A stretch of 64,000 nucleotides of DNA, taken from assembly GCF_011300215.1 (NCBI RefSeq), contig NZ_CP049866.1:1178001-1242000 (forward strand), given 5' to 3'. Below, one piece after another: positions 7,441 through 16,621 of the stretch (its first letter is position 1; the number at the start of each line of letters is the position of its first letter). Source of the stretch: Nocardioides piscis. Lineage in GTDB: Bacteria > Actinomycetota > Actinomycetes > Propionibacteriales > Nocardioidaceae. The translations under genes were made by a program, and so were the position numbers. Below the pieces are notes generated by a model, which saw only the letters and a program-made list of their open reading frames with translations, made no database searches and was not told where the DNA came from.

Positions 7441-10085
7441 GGGGTTGGCGGCCAGCCCTGCGCCTCGCCTGGCGCGACGTCGCCCGGTCGAAGGGCCGCA
7501 GCCTGCTGGTGCTGGCACTGATCACCCTGCCCGTGCTCGCGGTCACTGCCGCTGCAGTGGTGCAGGCGACCGCCGACGTCAGCGCTGTGGACGCGATCCC
7601 GCGCAAGATGGGGGCGGCACAGGCGCGGGTCCAGCCCGTCGGAGGCGTGGTGGTCCAGAGCCCCGACCCCTCGAACGGCCAGCTCAGTGTCACCGGCCGG
7701 GGAGACGCTCCGACCCGGTCGACGCTGACCGAGGTCCTGGGTGATCGCGATGTCATCACCATCGACGAGGGTTATGCCGAGGTCGTCCTCGACAAGCGCG
7801 CGGTGCCCTCCGTCCCGGTCGAGGTCGACCTGCGCGACCCGCTGAGCCACGGGCTCTTCGAGCTGCACACCGGGGAGCTTCCCGGAGCGGCCGGCGATGT
7901 GGTGGTCAACGAGGCTGCCGCCGAGAGGGGCGTGGAGATCGGCGACCGTCTCGAGGTGCTGGGCGAGAGCGTCGAGGTGGTCGGCATCGGCCGAGACGCT
8001 ACCCATCGCGAGACCCCGACCGTCACCGGCCCGCCCGGCACCTTCGGCCGCGCCTTCGCCAGCGACGACACCACGACCGACTGGCTCGTCGGCGGCGATC
8101 CCGTGCTGTGGAGCAACGTCCGCGACCTCAACGAGCGGGGGGCCCTCGTCTTCTCCCGGGCAGTCATCACCGATCCGCCGGAAGTCGAGGACGTCTCCGC
8201 GCACATGGACGACGGATCCAGCACCTACATCACCGTCGCTGCTCTCGTCGTCGCGATGGCGCTGCTCGAGGTGGTCCTGCTCGCTGGCCCCGCCTTCGCG
8301 GTGGGCGCCCGACGCCAGGCCCGGACGCTCGCCCTGATCGCGGCGTCGGGAGGAACCCCGCGCCAGGCGCGCCGGGTCGTGCTGGGCACCGGCGTCGTCC
8401 TCGGGACGATCGCCGCCCTGGTCGGCGCTGTCGTCGGTGTGGTGCTCGGCCTGGGTCTCGTGCCGCTCGTCCAGCGCTTCAGCGGCGTCTGGTTCGGACC
8501 GGTCGAGGTCAACTGGCTCGTCGTCGCGATCGTGGCGGCCTTCGGCCTGCTCAGCGCGTTCCTGGCTGCGCTCGTGCCGGCGTGGCTGGCATCGCGCCAG
8601 GATGTCGTCGCGGTCCTGGCAGGTCGACGCGGGGATCCGCCCCCGTCGGCCCGCACGCCGGCCCTCGGGTTCGTCCTGCTCGGCGTCGGTGTCGCGCTGT
8701 CGGTCATCGGCGTCAAGGGCGGTGAGCTCGCGATCGCCTTCGGCGCGGTCGTATCCGTCCTGGGGATGGTCTTCGTCGTGCCCCTGGTGGTCGGGGCAGT
8801 GGGGCGGCTCGCGCGTCGTCTCCCCCTGGTGATGCGTTATGCCGTCCGGGACGCGGCCCGGCACCGGACCCGCACCGTTCCGGCCATCGCCGCGGTGGCT
8901 GCGACGGTCGCCGGGGTGGTTGCCCTCGGCATCGCCAACAGCAGCGACGAGGCCGAGAACCGGGCGACCTACGTCCCCGAGCTGCCGATGGGCGTCGGGG
9001 TCGTCACCCTCTATTCGACGTCGTCGATGGGCAGTGCGTCCGACGTGCCCTCCGAGCGTGCGTGGGCCGACGTCGAGGCCGTGGTGCGCGGTCGGGTCGA
9101 GGACGAGGGCAACGTCGAGGTCGTCCGGGGGTTGCCTTTCGACTCCGCTGACGGTGCAACCCTCAATCTCGAGTTCCAGCAGCCGGGCCGGGGACGGGAG
9201 GACGCGCTCCTCGAAGGCTGGGGCGGTCGCCTCGGGGCGAGCGTCGTGGTCGCCGACACCGCGCCCAGCTTCCTTGGCCTGGACGACCAGCAGCGCGCGA
9301 CCGTGTCCCGCAGCCTGTCCGCCGGACGGGCGGTCGTGTTCGCCAGCCGGGCGGTGAGCGGTGACGAGGTTCGCGTGCGTGCGCATAGCTGGGACCCGGC
9401 GACCGACGAGTCCGGGAAGGACGACTTCACCTGGCCGGCTGCCTACGTCCGATCAGCCGAGCGCTATCCCGCTGCCCAGGCCATCTTGCCCACGGTCCTG
9501 GCTGCGGAGCTCGACACCGACGTCATGCCGGCGGGGATCCTCATCGGCGAGACGCTGAGCACCAGTGCGGAGGAGAGCCTCGACGAGGCGCTCGGCTCGG
9601 TCGCCGCCAACAGCCAGCTCTACGTCGAGCGCGGCTATCAGGCACCCGATGAGGTCTTCATCCTGCTGCTCATCCTCTTCACCCTCGGCGCGGTGTTGAT
9701 GCTCGGCGGCACCCTGACCGCCACGTTCCTGGCACTCGCCGACGCGAAGCCGGACCTGGCGACCCTGGCTGCGGTCGGGGCTGCGCCCCGGGCTCGCCGT
9801 GGGGTCGCGGCGTCGTACGCACTCATGGTCGGTGTCATCGGGGCCGTCCTCGGGACGATCGTGGGCTTCATCCCGGGGGTGGCGATCACCTATCCGCTGA
9901 CCACCATGGGCGAGGGCATCTGCACCGCCACGAACAACGTACCGCTGGTGTGCGAGTCCGGGCCCTACCTCGACATCCCCTGGCTGATGATCCTGGGGCT
10001 CGTGGTGGTGCTGCCGTTGCTGACCGCCCTCATCGTCGGGCTGACCGCTCGCTCCCGGCTGCCGCTGGCGGCCCGGCTCACCTGA
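7437..10085 (+). CDS. FtsX-like ABC permease, two FtsX domains
   Basis: An 882-residue membrane protein with an N-terminal transmembrane segment (LLVLALITLPVLAVTAAAVV), a large extracytoplasmic region, a block of three helices near residues 260-390 (first FtsX domain, with EVVLLAGPAFAVGARRQ), a central helical pair, a second extracytoplasmic region with Ser/Asp-rich loops, and a final three-helix FtsX domain near 735-875. This is the duplicated layout of actinobacterial MacB-like permeases that act without a separate second permease. GTG start overlaps the ATPase stop by four bases. No recognisable substrate motif. Confidence 0.92.
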   Translation: MRGWRPALRLAWRDVARSKGRSLLVLALITLPVLAVTAAAVVQATADVSAVDAIPRKMGAAQARVQPVGGVVVQSPDPSNGQLSVTGRGDAPTRSTLTEVLGDRDVITIDEGYAEVVLDKRAVPSVPVEVDLRDPLSHGLFELHTGELPGAAGDVVVNEAAAERGVEIGDRLEVLGESVEVVGIGRDATHRETPTVTGPPGTFGRAFASDDTTTDWLVGGDPVLWSNVRDLNERGALVFSRAVITDPPEVEDVSAHMDDGSSTYITVAALVVAMALLEVVLLAGPAFAVGARRQARTLALIAASGGTPRQARRVVLGTGVVLGTIAALVGAVVGVVLGLGLVPLVQRFSGVWFGPVEVNWLVVAIVAAFGLLSAFLAALVPAWLASRQDVVAVLAGRRGDPPPSARTPALGFVLLGVGVALSVIGVKGGELAIAFGAVVSVLGMVFVVPLVVGAVGRLARRLPLVMRYAVRDAARHRTRTVPAIAAVAATVAGVVALGIANSSDEAENRATYVPELPMGVGVVTLYSTSSMGSASDVPSERAWADVEAVVRGRVEDEGNVEVVRGLPFDSADGATLNLEFQQPGRGREDALLEGWGGRLGASVVVADTAPSFLGLDDQQRATVSRSLSAGRAVVFASRAVSGDEVRVRAHSWDPATDESGKDDFTWPAAYVRSAERYPAAQAILPTVLAAELDTDVMPAGILIGETLSTSAEESLDEALGSVAANSQLYVERGYQAPDEVFILLLILFTLGAVLMLGGTLTATFLALADAKPDLATLAAVGAAPRARRGVAASYALMVGVIGAVLGTIVGFIPGVAITYPLTTMGEGICTATNNVPLVCESGPYLDIPWLMILGLVVVLPLLTALIVGLTARSRLPLAARLT

Positions 10086-10109
10086 CCCAACGGGACCATC
10101 ACCACTAAA

Positions 10110-10137
10110 AGTCAGGCTTGACTGTTTGTTCATGAAC
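10110..10137. promoter_or_regulatory. Two adjacent small palindromes upstream of tetR
   Basis: AGTCAGGCTTGACT (six of seven pairs) and GTTCATGAAC (perfect) lie 8-35 bases before the TetR start. TetR-family proteins typically bind such dyads at their own promoter, so this is a candidate operator for the catabolic operon. Confidence 0.5.
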
Positions 10138-10144
10138 GGCCACC

Positions 10145-10756
10145 ATGGTGTCCGTGACCACGACAGCGCGCGTCCCGCAGGAGGAGCGCACCCGTGCGAT
10201 GCGGCTGCGTCTGCTCGAGGCGACGGTCGAGTGCCTGGTCGAGCGCGGCTACTCCGGGACCTCGACGACGCTGGTGAGCGAGCGCGCAGGGGTCTCACGC
10301 GGGGCCCAGCTCCACCACTTCCCGACCAAGAACGACCTCGTCGTCGCCGCCGTCGAGCACCTCACCGAGCTCCGTGGCGCCGAGCTCTCGGCCGCCGTCG
10401 CCAAGCTGCCACACGGACGTCGACGGACCCGCGCGGTGCTGGGGATGCTCGGTGACCACTTCAGCTCACCGGTCTTCACCGCCGCCCTCGAGCTGTGGGT
10501 CGCAGCCCGCACCGACGCGGTCCTGCTCGCAGCCGTCGAGCCCCTCGAGCAGCGGGTCGGGCGCGAGGTGCACCGGCTGACGGTCGCGGCCCTGGGTGCC
10601 GACGAGTCGCAGCCCGGCGTGCGCGAGCTCGTCCAGGCCACCCTCGACCTCGTCCGCGGACTCGGCCTGGCCAACACCTTCTCCGACGACGCCGCCCGGC
10701 GCCGTCGCATCCTCGACCACTGGGCCGACGTGCTCGACCGAGAGCTGGCGCGATGA
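10145..10756 (+). CDS. TetR/AcrR family transcriptional regulator
   Basis: A 203-residue repressor. The N-terminal helix-turn-helix spans about residues 18-64 (RLRLLEATVECLVERGYSGT, then VSERAGVSRGAQLHHFPTK with the typical HHFPTKNDLV end). The C-terminal ligand domain contains LGMLGDHFSSPVFTAALELW. It leads a string of acyl-CoA-handling genes, so the inducer is probably an acyl-CoA of the pathway (inference). A stem-loop lies between it and the next gene, and two small dyads lie just upstream. Confidence 0.92.
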   Translation: MVSVTTTARVPQEERTRAMRLRLLEATVECLVERGYSGTSTTLVSERAGVSRGAQLHHFPTKNDLVVAAVEHLTELRGAELSAAVAKLPHGRRRTRAVLGMLGDHFSSPVFTAALELWVAARTDAVLLAAVEPLEQRVGREVHRLTVAALGADESQPGVRELVQATLDLVRGLGLANTFSDDAARRRRILDHWADVLDRELAR

Positions 10757-10781
10757 CTGTCCTGATCACTGCACCGAGCCT

Positions 10782-10832
10782 GGGGAACGCGGGCGGGCTG
10801 CGCCTGCCCTCATCACCCCGCCCCGGTTCCCC
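10782..10832 (+). terminator. Strong stem-loop between tetR and the TIGR03084 gene
   Basis: GGGGAAC..GGGCGGG (10782-10797) pairs with its inverse at 10816-10832, with two internal mismatches and an 18-base loop. No U-run follows. It may attenuate read-through or stabilise the downstream message. Confidence 0.4.
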
Positions 10833-10850
10833 AACCCACAAGAGGTCCGC

Positions 10851-11633
10851 ATGAACGACGTCCTCACCACCGTCCTGAGCGACCTCGAGGCCGAGGGCGA
10901 CGCCCTCGAGGCGCTGGTCGCGGATCTCGACGAAGCCGGGTGGCACACCCCGACCCCCGCTGCCGGCTGGGACGTCGCCGCCCAGGTCGCCCACCTCGCC
11001 TGGACCGACGAGGTCGCCACCAAGGCCGCGACCGACAAGGAGGCCTGGGACCAGGTCGTCACCGAGGCGCTCGCCGACGTGACCGGCTATGTCGACACCT
11101 GCGCGCTCGCGATCGCCCAGGACCCCGACCTGCTGGTTCGCTGGCGCACGGCACGCGCGGCGCTGAAGAGCGCGCTGTCGACGTACGGCGCCGGCAAGAT
11201 GCCCTGGTTCGGGCCCCCCATGTCGCCGACCTCCATGGCCACCGCCCGGCTGATGGAGACGTGGGCCCACAGCCTCGACGTGCACGAGGCGCTCGGGGTC
11301 ACCCCGGAGCCGAGCAACCGGATCCGCCACGTCGCGCACCTCGCCGTACGCACCCGTGACTTCGCCTTCCTGAACAACTCGCTGCAACCGCCGGCCGAGG
11401 AGTTCCGTATCGACCTGGTCGCGCCCGACGGCGACGTCTGGTCCTTCGGGCCCGAGACGGCCGCCGAGACGGTGACCGGCTCCGCGCTCGACCTGTGCCT
11501 GCTCGCCACCCAGCGGGTCCACCGCGCCGACACCGACCTCGTCGCCACCGGCGCCGGCGCCGACAGGTGGCTCGACATCGCGCAGTGCTTTGCGGGTCCG
11601 CCCGGATCCGGACGGGAGGCCGGCCGTGGCTGA
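10851..11633 (+). CDS. TIGR03084 family protein (DinB/maleylpyruvate isomerase-like)
   Basis: A 260-residue cytoplasmic protein of the DinB-like, putative metal-binding superfamily. The N-terminal four-helix part has DEAGWHTPTPAAGWDVAAQV and HLAWTDE; a second His appears in TWAHSLDVHEALG; the C-terminal region (FRIDLVAPDGDVWSFGPETA) matches the SCP2-like tail seen in mycothiol-dependent isomerase relatives. The TIGR03084 grouping is by recall. It has an AAGAGG ribosome site and overlaps the following AtuA-like gene by eight bases. Members are repeatedly found beside AtuA-like genes in Actinobacteria (recall), suggesting a shared pathway; the reaction is not known. Confidence 0.85.
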   Translation: MNDVLTTVLSDLEAEGDALEALVADLDEAGWHTPTPAAGWDVAAQVAHLAWTDEVATKAATDKEAWDQVVTEALADVTGYVDTCALAIAQDPDLLVRWRTARAALKSALSTYGAGKMPWFGPPMSPTSMATARLMETWAHSLDVHEALGVTPEPSNRIRHVAHLAVRTRDFAFLNNSLQPPAEEFRIDLVAPDGDVWSFGPETAAETVTGSALDLCLLATQRVHRADTDLVATGAGADRWLDIAQCFAGPPGSGREAGRG

Positions 11634-13350
11634 GCTGCTGCGCATCGGCAACTGCTCGGGCTTCTATGGCGACCGCCTCAGCGCGATGCGCGAGATGCTC
11701 GAGGGTGCCGACGACGGGCAGAGCCTCGACGTCCTGACCGGTGACTACCTCGCCGAGCTGACCATGCTCATCCTCGGCAAGGACACCATGAAGGACCCGA
11801 CGCTCGGCTATGCCCGGACCTTCGTCCGTCAGGTCGAGGACTGCCTGGGGCTGGCGCTCGAGAAGGGCGTGCGGATCGTCAGCAACGCCGGCGGGCTCAA
11901 CCCCGCGGGCCTGGCCGACAAGCTCCGCGAGGTCGCGCGCGGCCTCGGGCTCGACCCGGCGATCGCCCATGTGGAGGGCGACGACCTGCGCCCGCTGGCC
12001 CTGTGGCCCCAGGCACTGACGGCCAACGCCTATCTCGGCGGGTTCGGCATCGCCGCGGCGCTGCGCCAGGGCGCTGACATCGTCGTCACCGGCCGGGTCA
12101 CCGACGCCTCGCTCGTCGTCGGTGCCGCCGCAGCCCACCACGGCTGGACCCACGAGCACCTCGACGAGCTCGCCGGCGCGGTCGTCGTCGGTCACGTCCT
12201 CGAGTGCGGCACCCAGGCGACCGGAGGCAACTTCAGCGGCTTCGGCTCGCTGCCCGACCGCAGCCGCCCGCTCGGCTTCCCGCTCGCCGAGGTCGCCGCC
12301 GACGGCTCGAGCGTGATCACCAAGCACGACGGCACGGGCGGCGCCGTCACGGTCGACACCGTCACCGCGCAGCTGGTCTATGAGATCCAGTCGACCCGCT
12401 ATCTCGGCCCCGACGTCACCACCCTGCTCGACACGATCACCCTGGCCGAGGCCGGTCCCGACCGCGTCGCGATCTCGGGCGTGCGCGGCGAGGCCCCGCC
12501 GGAGCGGCTCAAGGTCTGCGTCAACGAGCTCGGCGGCTGGCGCAACCAGGTGGAGCTGGTCCTGACCGGGCTCGACATCGAGGCCAAGCGCGACTGGGTC
12601 CGTGACCAGGTGACCGCGGCGCTGGTCCCCGCGCCCGCCGAGGTGGTCTGGTCGCCGCTCGACCTGCCCACCCCCGACGCCGACACCGAGCAGGGTGCGT
12701 CGACGCTGCTGCGCTGCACCGTCAAGGACCCCGACCCGGGACCGGTCGGCAAGCCCTTCACCGCTGCGGTCGTCGAGCTCGCGCTCGGCTCCTATCCCGG
12801 CTTCACGCTGACCGCCCCGCCCGGCCCGGCGACCCCGTTCGGGATCTATCGTGCGGAGTACGTCGACCGGTCGGCCGTCGAACACGTCGTGGTCCACGCA
12901 GACGGAACCCGGGAGAGCGTGGGGGAGCCCCCGGTCTCCACCCTGCACCCCGCCACCGACAGCGAGACCGACGCCGACCGCAGCGCGCCCGCGGACGTGC
13001 TCACGCAGCGCCACCCCCTGGGCACGTTCGTCCACGCCCGGTCGGGCGACAAGGGCGGCGACGCCAACATCGGCCTCTGGGTCGCCCATGACGGCTCGCC
13101 TCACCGCGAACGACGGGCAGAGTGGCTGTGCAAGCTGATCACTCCGCGCAAGGTCGCCGAGCTGGTCCCGGAAGCAGAGGGCCTCGACATCGAGGTCTTC
13201 CCGCTCACCAACCTGGGAGCGGTCAACGTCGTCATCCACGGGCTGCTCGGCGACGGGGTCGCGGCGTCGACCCGGTTCGACCCGCAGGCCAAGGGGCTCG
13301 GCGAGTGGATCAGGTCGCGGCACGTCTCGATCGAGCAGGGGTTGATGTGA
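11626..13350 (+). CDS. AtuA-like protein (DUF1446, acyclic terpene utilisation family)
   Basis: A 574-residue protein related to AtuA of Pseudomonas citronellol/geraniol catabolism, whose biochemical role is unclear. Visible family landmarks are IGNCSGFYGDRLSAMREML at the N-terminus, the KGVRIVSNAGGLNPAGLAD block, VTGRVTDASLVVGAAAAHHG, GNFSGFGSLPD and a C-terminal domain with HARSGDKGGDANIGLWV. GTG is used with GGGAGG six bases away. The stop overlaps the next acyl-CoA dehydrogenase start (GTGA). Its position between TIGR03084 and carboxylase/dehydrogenase genes argues for a role in breakdown of a branched or terpenoid acyl-CoA; this is inference. Confidence 0.9.
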   Translation: MAELLRIGNCSGFYGDRLSAMREMLEGADDGQSLDVLTGDYLAELTMLILGKDTMKDPTLGYARTFVRQVEDCLGLALEKGVRIVSNAGGLNPAGLADKLREVARGLGLDPAIAHVEGDDLRPLALWPQALTANAYLGGFGIAAALRQGADIVVTGRVTDASLVVGAAAAHHGWTHEHLDELAGAVVVGHVLECGTQATGGNFSGFGSLPDRSRPLGFPLAEVAADGSSVITKHDGTGGAVTVDTVTAQLVYEIQSTRYLGPDVTTLLDTITLAEAGPDRVAISGVRGEAPPERLKVCVNELGGWRNQVELVLTGLDIEAKRDWVRDQVTAALVPAPAEVVWSPLDLPTPDADTEQGASTLLRCTVKDPDPGPVGKPFTAAVVELALGSYPGFTLTAPPGPATPFGIYRAEYVDRSAVEHVVVHADGTRESVGEPPVSTLHPATDSETDADRSAPADVLTQRHPLGTFVHARSGDKGGDANIGLWVAHDGSPHRERRAEWLCKLITPRKVAELVPEAEGLDIEVFPLTNLGAVNVVIHGLLGDGVAASTRFDPQAKGLGEWIRSRHVSIEQGLM

Positions 13351-14516
13351 GCGGTTTCGTGACAGGCGCCACGGCGCCTTCCTCAACCTCCGACCGGGAG
13401 GCGCTGCGGGCGACTGCGGCCGAGTTCGTCCGGCGCGAGGTCGCACCCCACCTCCAGGACTGGGAGGACGCGGGCGAGATCCCGCGCGAGCTCCACCTCA
13501 AGGCGGCCGAGCAGGGACTCCTCGGCGTGTCCTTCCCCGAGGACGTCGGTGGTGAGGGCGGCGACCTCGCCGACACCGTCGCGCTCCAGGAGGGCATGTT
13601 CGCCGCCGGTGCCTCCAGCGGGCTGATGGCCGGGCTCTTCACCAACGGCATCGCCCTGCCCCACATCGCGGCCTCCGGCAACCCCGACCTCGTCGACCGG
13701 TTCGTCCGGCCGGTCCTGGCCGGCGAGGCGATCGCCTCGCTCGCCGTCACCGAGCCGGGCGGTGGGTCCGACGTCTCGGGGATCACGACCCGCGCCGAGC
13801 GCGACGGCGACCACTACGTCGTCAACGGCTCCAAGACCTTCATCACCTCCGGCGTCCGCGCCGACTTCGTCACCACCGCCGTGCGCACCGGCGGCCCCGG
13901 CCACGCGGGGGTCAGCCTGCTCGTCGTGGAGCGAGGCACCCCCGGGTTCACCGTCACCCGCAACCTGCGCAAGATGGGCTGGCACTGCAGCGACACCGCC
14001 GAGCTGTCCTACGTCGACGTCCGGGTCCCCGCCGCCAACCTGGTCGGCGAGGAGGGCTCGGGCTTCTACCAGATCGCAGCCCAGTTCGTGGTCGAGCGGA
14101 TCGCGCTCGCCGTCCACGCCTACGGGATCGCGGCGCGGTCGCTGGAGCTGACGGCGGCGTACTGCCGCGAGCGCGAGACGTTCGGCAAGCCGCTCATCGC
14201 CAACCAGGTCGTGCAGCACAAGCTGGTCGAGATGCACCGGCAGGTCGAGGTGGCCCGCGCCTACACGCACGCCGTCGTCGAGCGCCACGTTGCCGGCGAG
14301 CAGGTCATCGCCGAGGCGGCGCTGGCCAAGCAGACGGCGGTCGAGGCATCGACATACGTCTGCGACCAGGCGGTGCAGCTGCACGGCGGCACCGGCTACA
14401 TGCACGGGACCGAGGTTGAGCGGCACTACCGCGACGCCCGGATCCTGCCCATCGGAGGAGGAGCAAGCGAAGTGTTGACCGATCTGGCTGCGAAGTTGTT
14501 GGGGTATGCGTCATGA
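13347..14516 (+). CDS. Acyl-CoA dehydrogenase (first of two in operon)
   Basis: A 389-residue FAD-dependent dehydrogenase forming a 2,3-double bond in acyl-CoA. Landmarks: SLAVTEPGGGSDVSGI (flavin/substrate loop), VNGSKTFITSG, KMGWHCSDTAELSYVDVRVP, ERIALAVHAYGIA, RETFGKPLIANQVVQHKL, and the C-terminal QLHGGTGYMHGTEVERHYRDARI. It is close to the citronellyl/isovaleryl-CoA group, although the substrate is not certain. GTG overlaps the AtuA-like stop. Residues 3-14 (GFVTGATAPSSTS) are encoded by a 39-bp palindromic repeat also found elsewhere in the window, so the extreme N-terminus is probably an acquired extension. Confidence 0.93.
   Translation: MSGFVTGATAPSSTSDREALRATAAEFVRREVAPHLQDWEDAGEIPRELHLKAAEQGLLGVSFPEDVGGEGGDLADTVALQEGMFAAGASSGLMAGLFTNGIALPHIAASGNPDLVDRFVRPVLAGEAIASLAVTEPGGGSDVSGITTRAERDGDHYVVNGSKTFITSGVRADFVTTAVRTGGPGHAGVSLLVVERGTPGFTVTRNLRKMGWHCSDTAELSYVDVRVPAANLVGEEGSGFYQIAAQFVVERIALAVHAYGIAARSLELTAAYCRERETFGKPLIANQVVQHKLVEMHRQVEVARAYTHAVVERHVAGEQVIAEAALAKQTAVEASTYVCDQAVQLHGGTGYMHGTEVERHYRDARILPIGGGASEVLTDLAAKLLGYAS
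13353..13391. repeat. 39-bp REP-like palindromic element, copy A (in coding frame)
   Basis: GGTTTCGTGAC, then a perfect AGGCGCC/GGCGCCT stem with a two-base loop, then TCCTCAACC. It encodes residues 3-15 of the acyl-CoA dehydrogenase. Related copies are at 17555, 53559, 56172 and 56666. Confidence 0.75.
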
Positions 14517-14980
14517 AGATGGGTGACGAGGTGACGGTCTGGATGGACGCGTCGCCCGACGAGGTGTGGGACCTGGTCAGCGACGTGACGCGGATCGGGG
14601 AGTTCAGTCCCGAGACCTTCGAGGGGAAGTGGACGCGCGGCTCGACCGGCCCCGAGGTCGGCGCGTCCTTCGCCGGCCACGTCAAGCGCAACGGCGTCGG
14701 CCCGACCTACTGGTCGCCGTGCCAGGTCACGGCGTGCGAGCCGGGGAAGGTGTTCGAGTTCGCCGTCGGCACCGACGCCGTCACTGTCAACAACTGGGGC
14801 TACCGCCTCACCCCGCGCAAGGGCGGCACCGACGTGACGGAGTACTTCCGGCTCGAGGGCAACCTGGCGATGAGGGCCTACTGGCTGGTGCTCGGCCCGC
14901 TGCGCTCGCGCACCAACCGCAAGGGCATGCGCACCACGCTGGAGCGGATGAAGGCAGTCGTGGAGGGGACGTCGCAGTGA
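14513..14980 (+). CDS. SRPBCC family protein (polyketide cyclase/START-like)
   Basis: A 155-residue helix-grip protein that would bind a hydrophobic ligand. The N-terminal strand-helix VTVWMDASPDEVWDLVSDV is the SRPBCC signature. The cavity-lining region follows (WTRGSTGPEVGASFAGH, FEFAVGTDAVTVNNWGYRL), and a long C-terminal helix ends RMKAVVEG. ATG overlaps the dehydrogenase stop, and the stop overlaps the carboxylase start, so it is firmly within the operon. A second ATG two codons in is an alternative start. It may shuttle or sequester an intermediate; no catalytic residues are evident. Confidence 0.88.
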   Translation: MKMGDEVTVWMDASPDEVWDLVSDVTRIGEFSPETFEGKWTRGSTGPEVGASFAGHVKRNGVGPTYWSPCQVTACEPGKVFEFAVGTDAVTVNNWGYRLTPRKGGTDVTEYFRLEGNLAMRAYWLVLGPLRSRTNRKGMRTTLERMKAVVEGTSQ

Positions 14981-16554
14981 CCGTCACCAACCGCGAGGCG
15001 ATGCTCGACAAGATCGCCGACCTCGACGCCCAGCACGCGGTCGCCGTCGCCGGCGGCGGTGAGAAGTATGTCGATCGCCACCGCGCGCGCGGCAAGCTGA
15101 CCGCCCGCGAGCGGATCGAGCTGCTCGTCGACCCCGGCTCGGCGTTCCTCGAGCTGTCCCCGCTGGCCGGCTGGGGCTCCGACTTCACGGTCGGGGCGTC
15201 GGTGATCACCGGCATCGGCGTGGTCGAGGGTGTCGAGTGCATGATCAGCGCCAACGACCCGACCGTGAAGGGGGGCGCCTCCAACCCCTGGACGGTCAAG
15301 AAGATCTTCCGCGCCTCGCAGATCGCCGAGGAGAACGGGCTCCCCACCCTCTCCCTGGTCGAGTCCGGCGGCGCGGACCTGCCGACGCAGAAGGAGATCT
15401 TCATCCCCGGCGGGAAGCTCTTCCGCGACCTGACCCGCTCCTCGGCCGCCAAGCAGCCGACGATCGCGCTCGTCTTCGGCAACTCCACCGCCGGCGGTGC
15501 CTATGTCCCCGGGATGAGCGACTACACCGTCTTCGTGCGCGACGCCGCCAAGGTGTTCCTGGGTGGGCCGCCGCTGGTGAAGATGGCCACCGGCGAGGAG
15601 ACCGACGACGAGTCGCTCGGTGGTGCCGAGATGCACGCGCGGACCTCCGGGCTCGCCGACTACCTCGCCGAGGACGAGCACGACGCCATCAGGATCGGCC
15701 GTCGGATCGTCGCGCGGCTCAACTGGCGCAAGGGCGGGGCGCCCGCAGCCGAGAGCTTCGCCGAGCCCGAGGCCGACCCCGACGGACTGCTCGACCTGAT
15801 CCCGCAGGACCTCAAGGAGCCCTTCGACCCGCGCGAGGTGATCGCCCGGATCGTGGACGGCCGCAGTGCCACCAACGGAGCGGTCTTCGACGAGTTCAAG
15901 CCGCTCTACGGCACCAGCCTGGTGACCGGCTGGGCGAAGATCCACGGTCAGCCGATCGGCATCCTGGCCAACGCCCAGGGAGTGCTGTTCAGCCAGGAGG
16001 CCCAGAAGGCGACGCAGTTCATCCAGCTCGCCAACCAGGTCGACACCCCGCTGCTGTTCCTGCACAACACCACCGGCTACATGGTCGGCAAGGAATACGA
16101 GCAGGGCGGGATCATCAAGCACGGCGCCCAGATGCTCAACGCGGTCAGCAACAGCCGGGTGCCGCACCTCAGCGTGATCATGGGGGCGTCGTACGGCGCC
16201 GGCAACTACGGCATGAACGGGCGCGCCTTCGACCCGCGGTTCCTCTTCACCTGGCCCTCGGCCAAGAGCGCGGTCATGGGCCCGGCGCAGCTCGCCGGGG
16301 TCCTGGAGATCGTCGCGCGTCAGTCGGCGGAGTCGAAGGGCAACACCTTCGATGCCGAGGGCTTCGCCGGCATCAAGGAGATCGTCGAGGCGCAGGTCGA
16401 GGAGCAGTCGCTGCCCTACTTCCTCTCCGGGATGCTCTATGACGACGGAGTGATCGACCCCCGAGACACCCGGACGGTGCTCGCCATCTGCTTGTCGGTG
16501 ATCGCGAACAGACCGATCGTCGGAACCGACCGATTCGGAGTGTTCCGCACATGA
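14977..16554 (+). CDS. Acyl-CoA carboxylase beta subunit (carboxyltransferase)
   Basis: A 525-residue carboxyltransferase that moves CO2 from biotin to an acyl-CoA. It has paired crotonase folds. N-terminal: YVDRHRARGKLTARERIELL, FGNSTAGGAYVPGMSDYTVF (oxyanion loop), FLGGPPLVKMATGE. C-terminal: GILANAQGVLFSQEAQKATQFI, FLHNTTGYMVGKEYEQGGI and GASYGAGNYGMNGRAFDPRF. The last two resemble methylcrotonyl- and geranyl-CoA carboxylases more than acetyl-/propionyl-CoA ones. GTG overlaps the SRPBCC stop. The biotinylated alpha partner is the next gene after a 67-base gap. Confidence 0.94.
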   Translation: MTVTNREAMLDKIADLDAQHAVAVAGGGEKYVDRHRARGKLTARERIELLVDPGSAFLELSPLAGWGSDFTVGASVITGIGVVEGVECMISANDPTVKGGASNPWTVKKIFRASQIAEENGLPTLSLVESGGADLPTQKEIFIPGGKLFRDLTRSSAAKQPTIALVFGNSTAGGAYVPGMSDYTVFVRDAAKVFLGGPPLVKMATGEETDDESLGGAEMHARTSGLADYLAEDEHDAIRIGRRIVARLNWRKGGAPAAESFAEPEADPDGLLDLIPQDLKEPFDPREVIARIVDGRSATNGAVFDEFKPLYGTSLVTGWAKIHGQPIGILANAQGVLFSQEAQKATQFIQLANQVDTPLLFLHNTTGYMVGKEYEQGGIIKHGAQMLNAVSNSRVPHLSVIMGASYGAGNYGMNGRAFDPRFLFTWPSAKSAVMGPAQLAGVLEIVARQSAESKGNTFDAEGFAGIKEIVEAQVEEQSLPYFLSGMLYDDGVIDPRDTRTVLAICLSVIANRPIVGTDRFGVFRT

Positions 16555-16621
16555 CTCACCCCACGACGTTCAGCGTTCCCCCGCTGCGCTCCTCCACGAA
16601 CAACGCCGAGGGGACCCCGAG

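Noticed and set aside
6990..9386. Long minus-strand open frame opposite the FtsX-like permease
   Set aside because: Shadow of the real gene; composition is Asp/Arg/Gly-rich with no hydrophobic core or motif.
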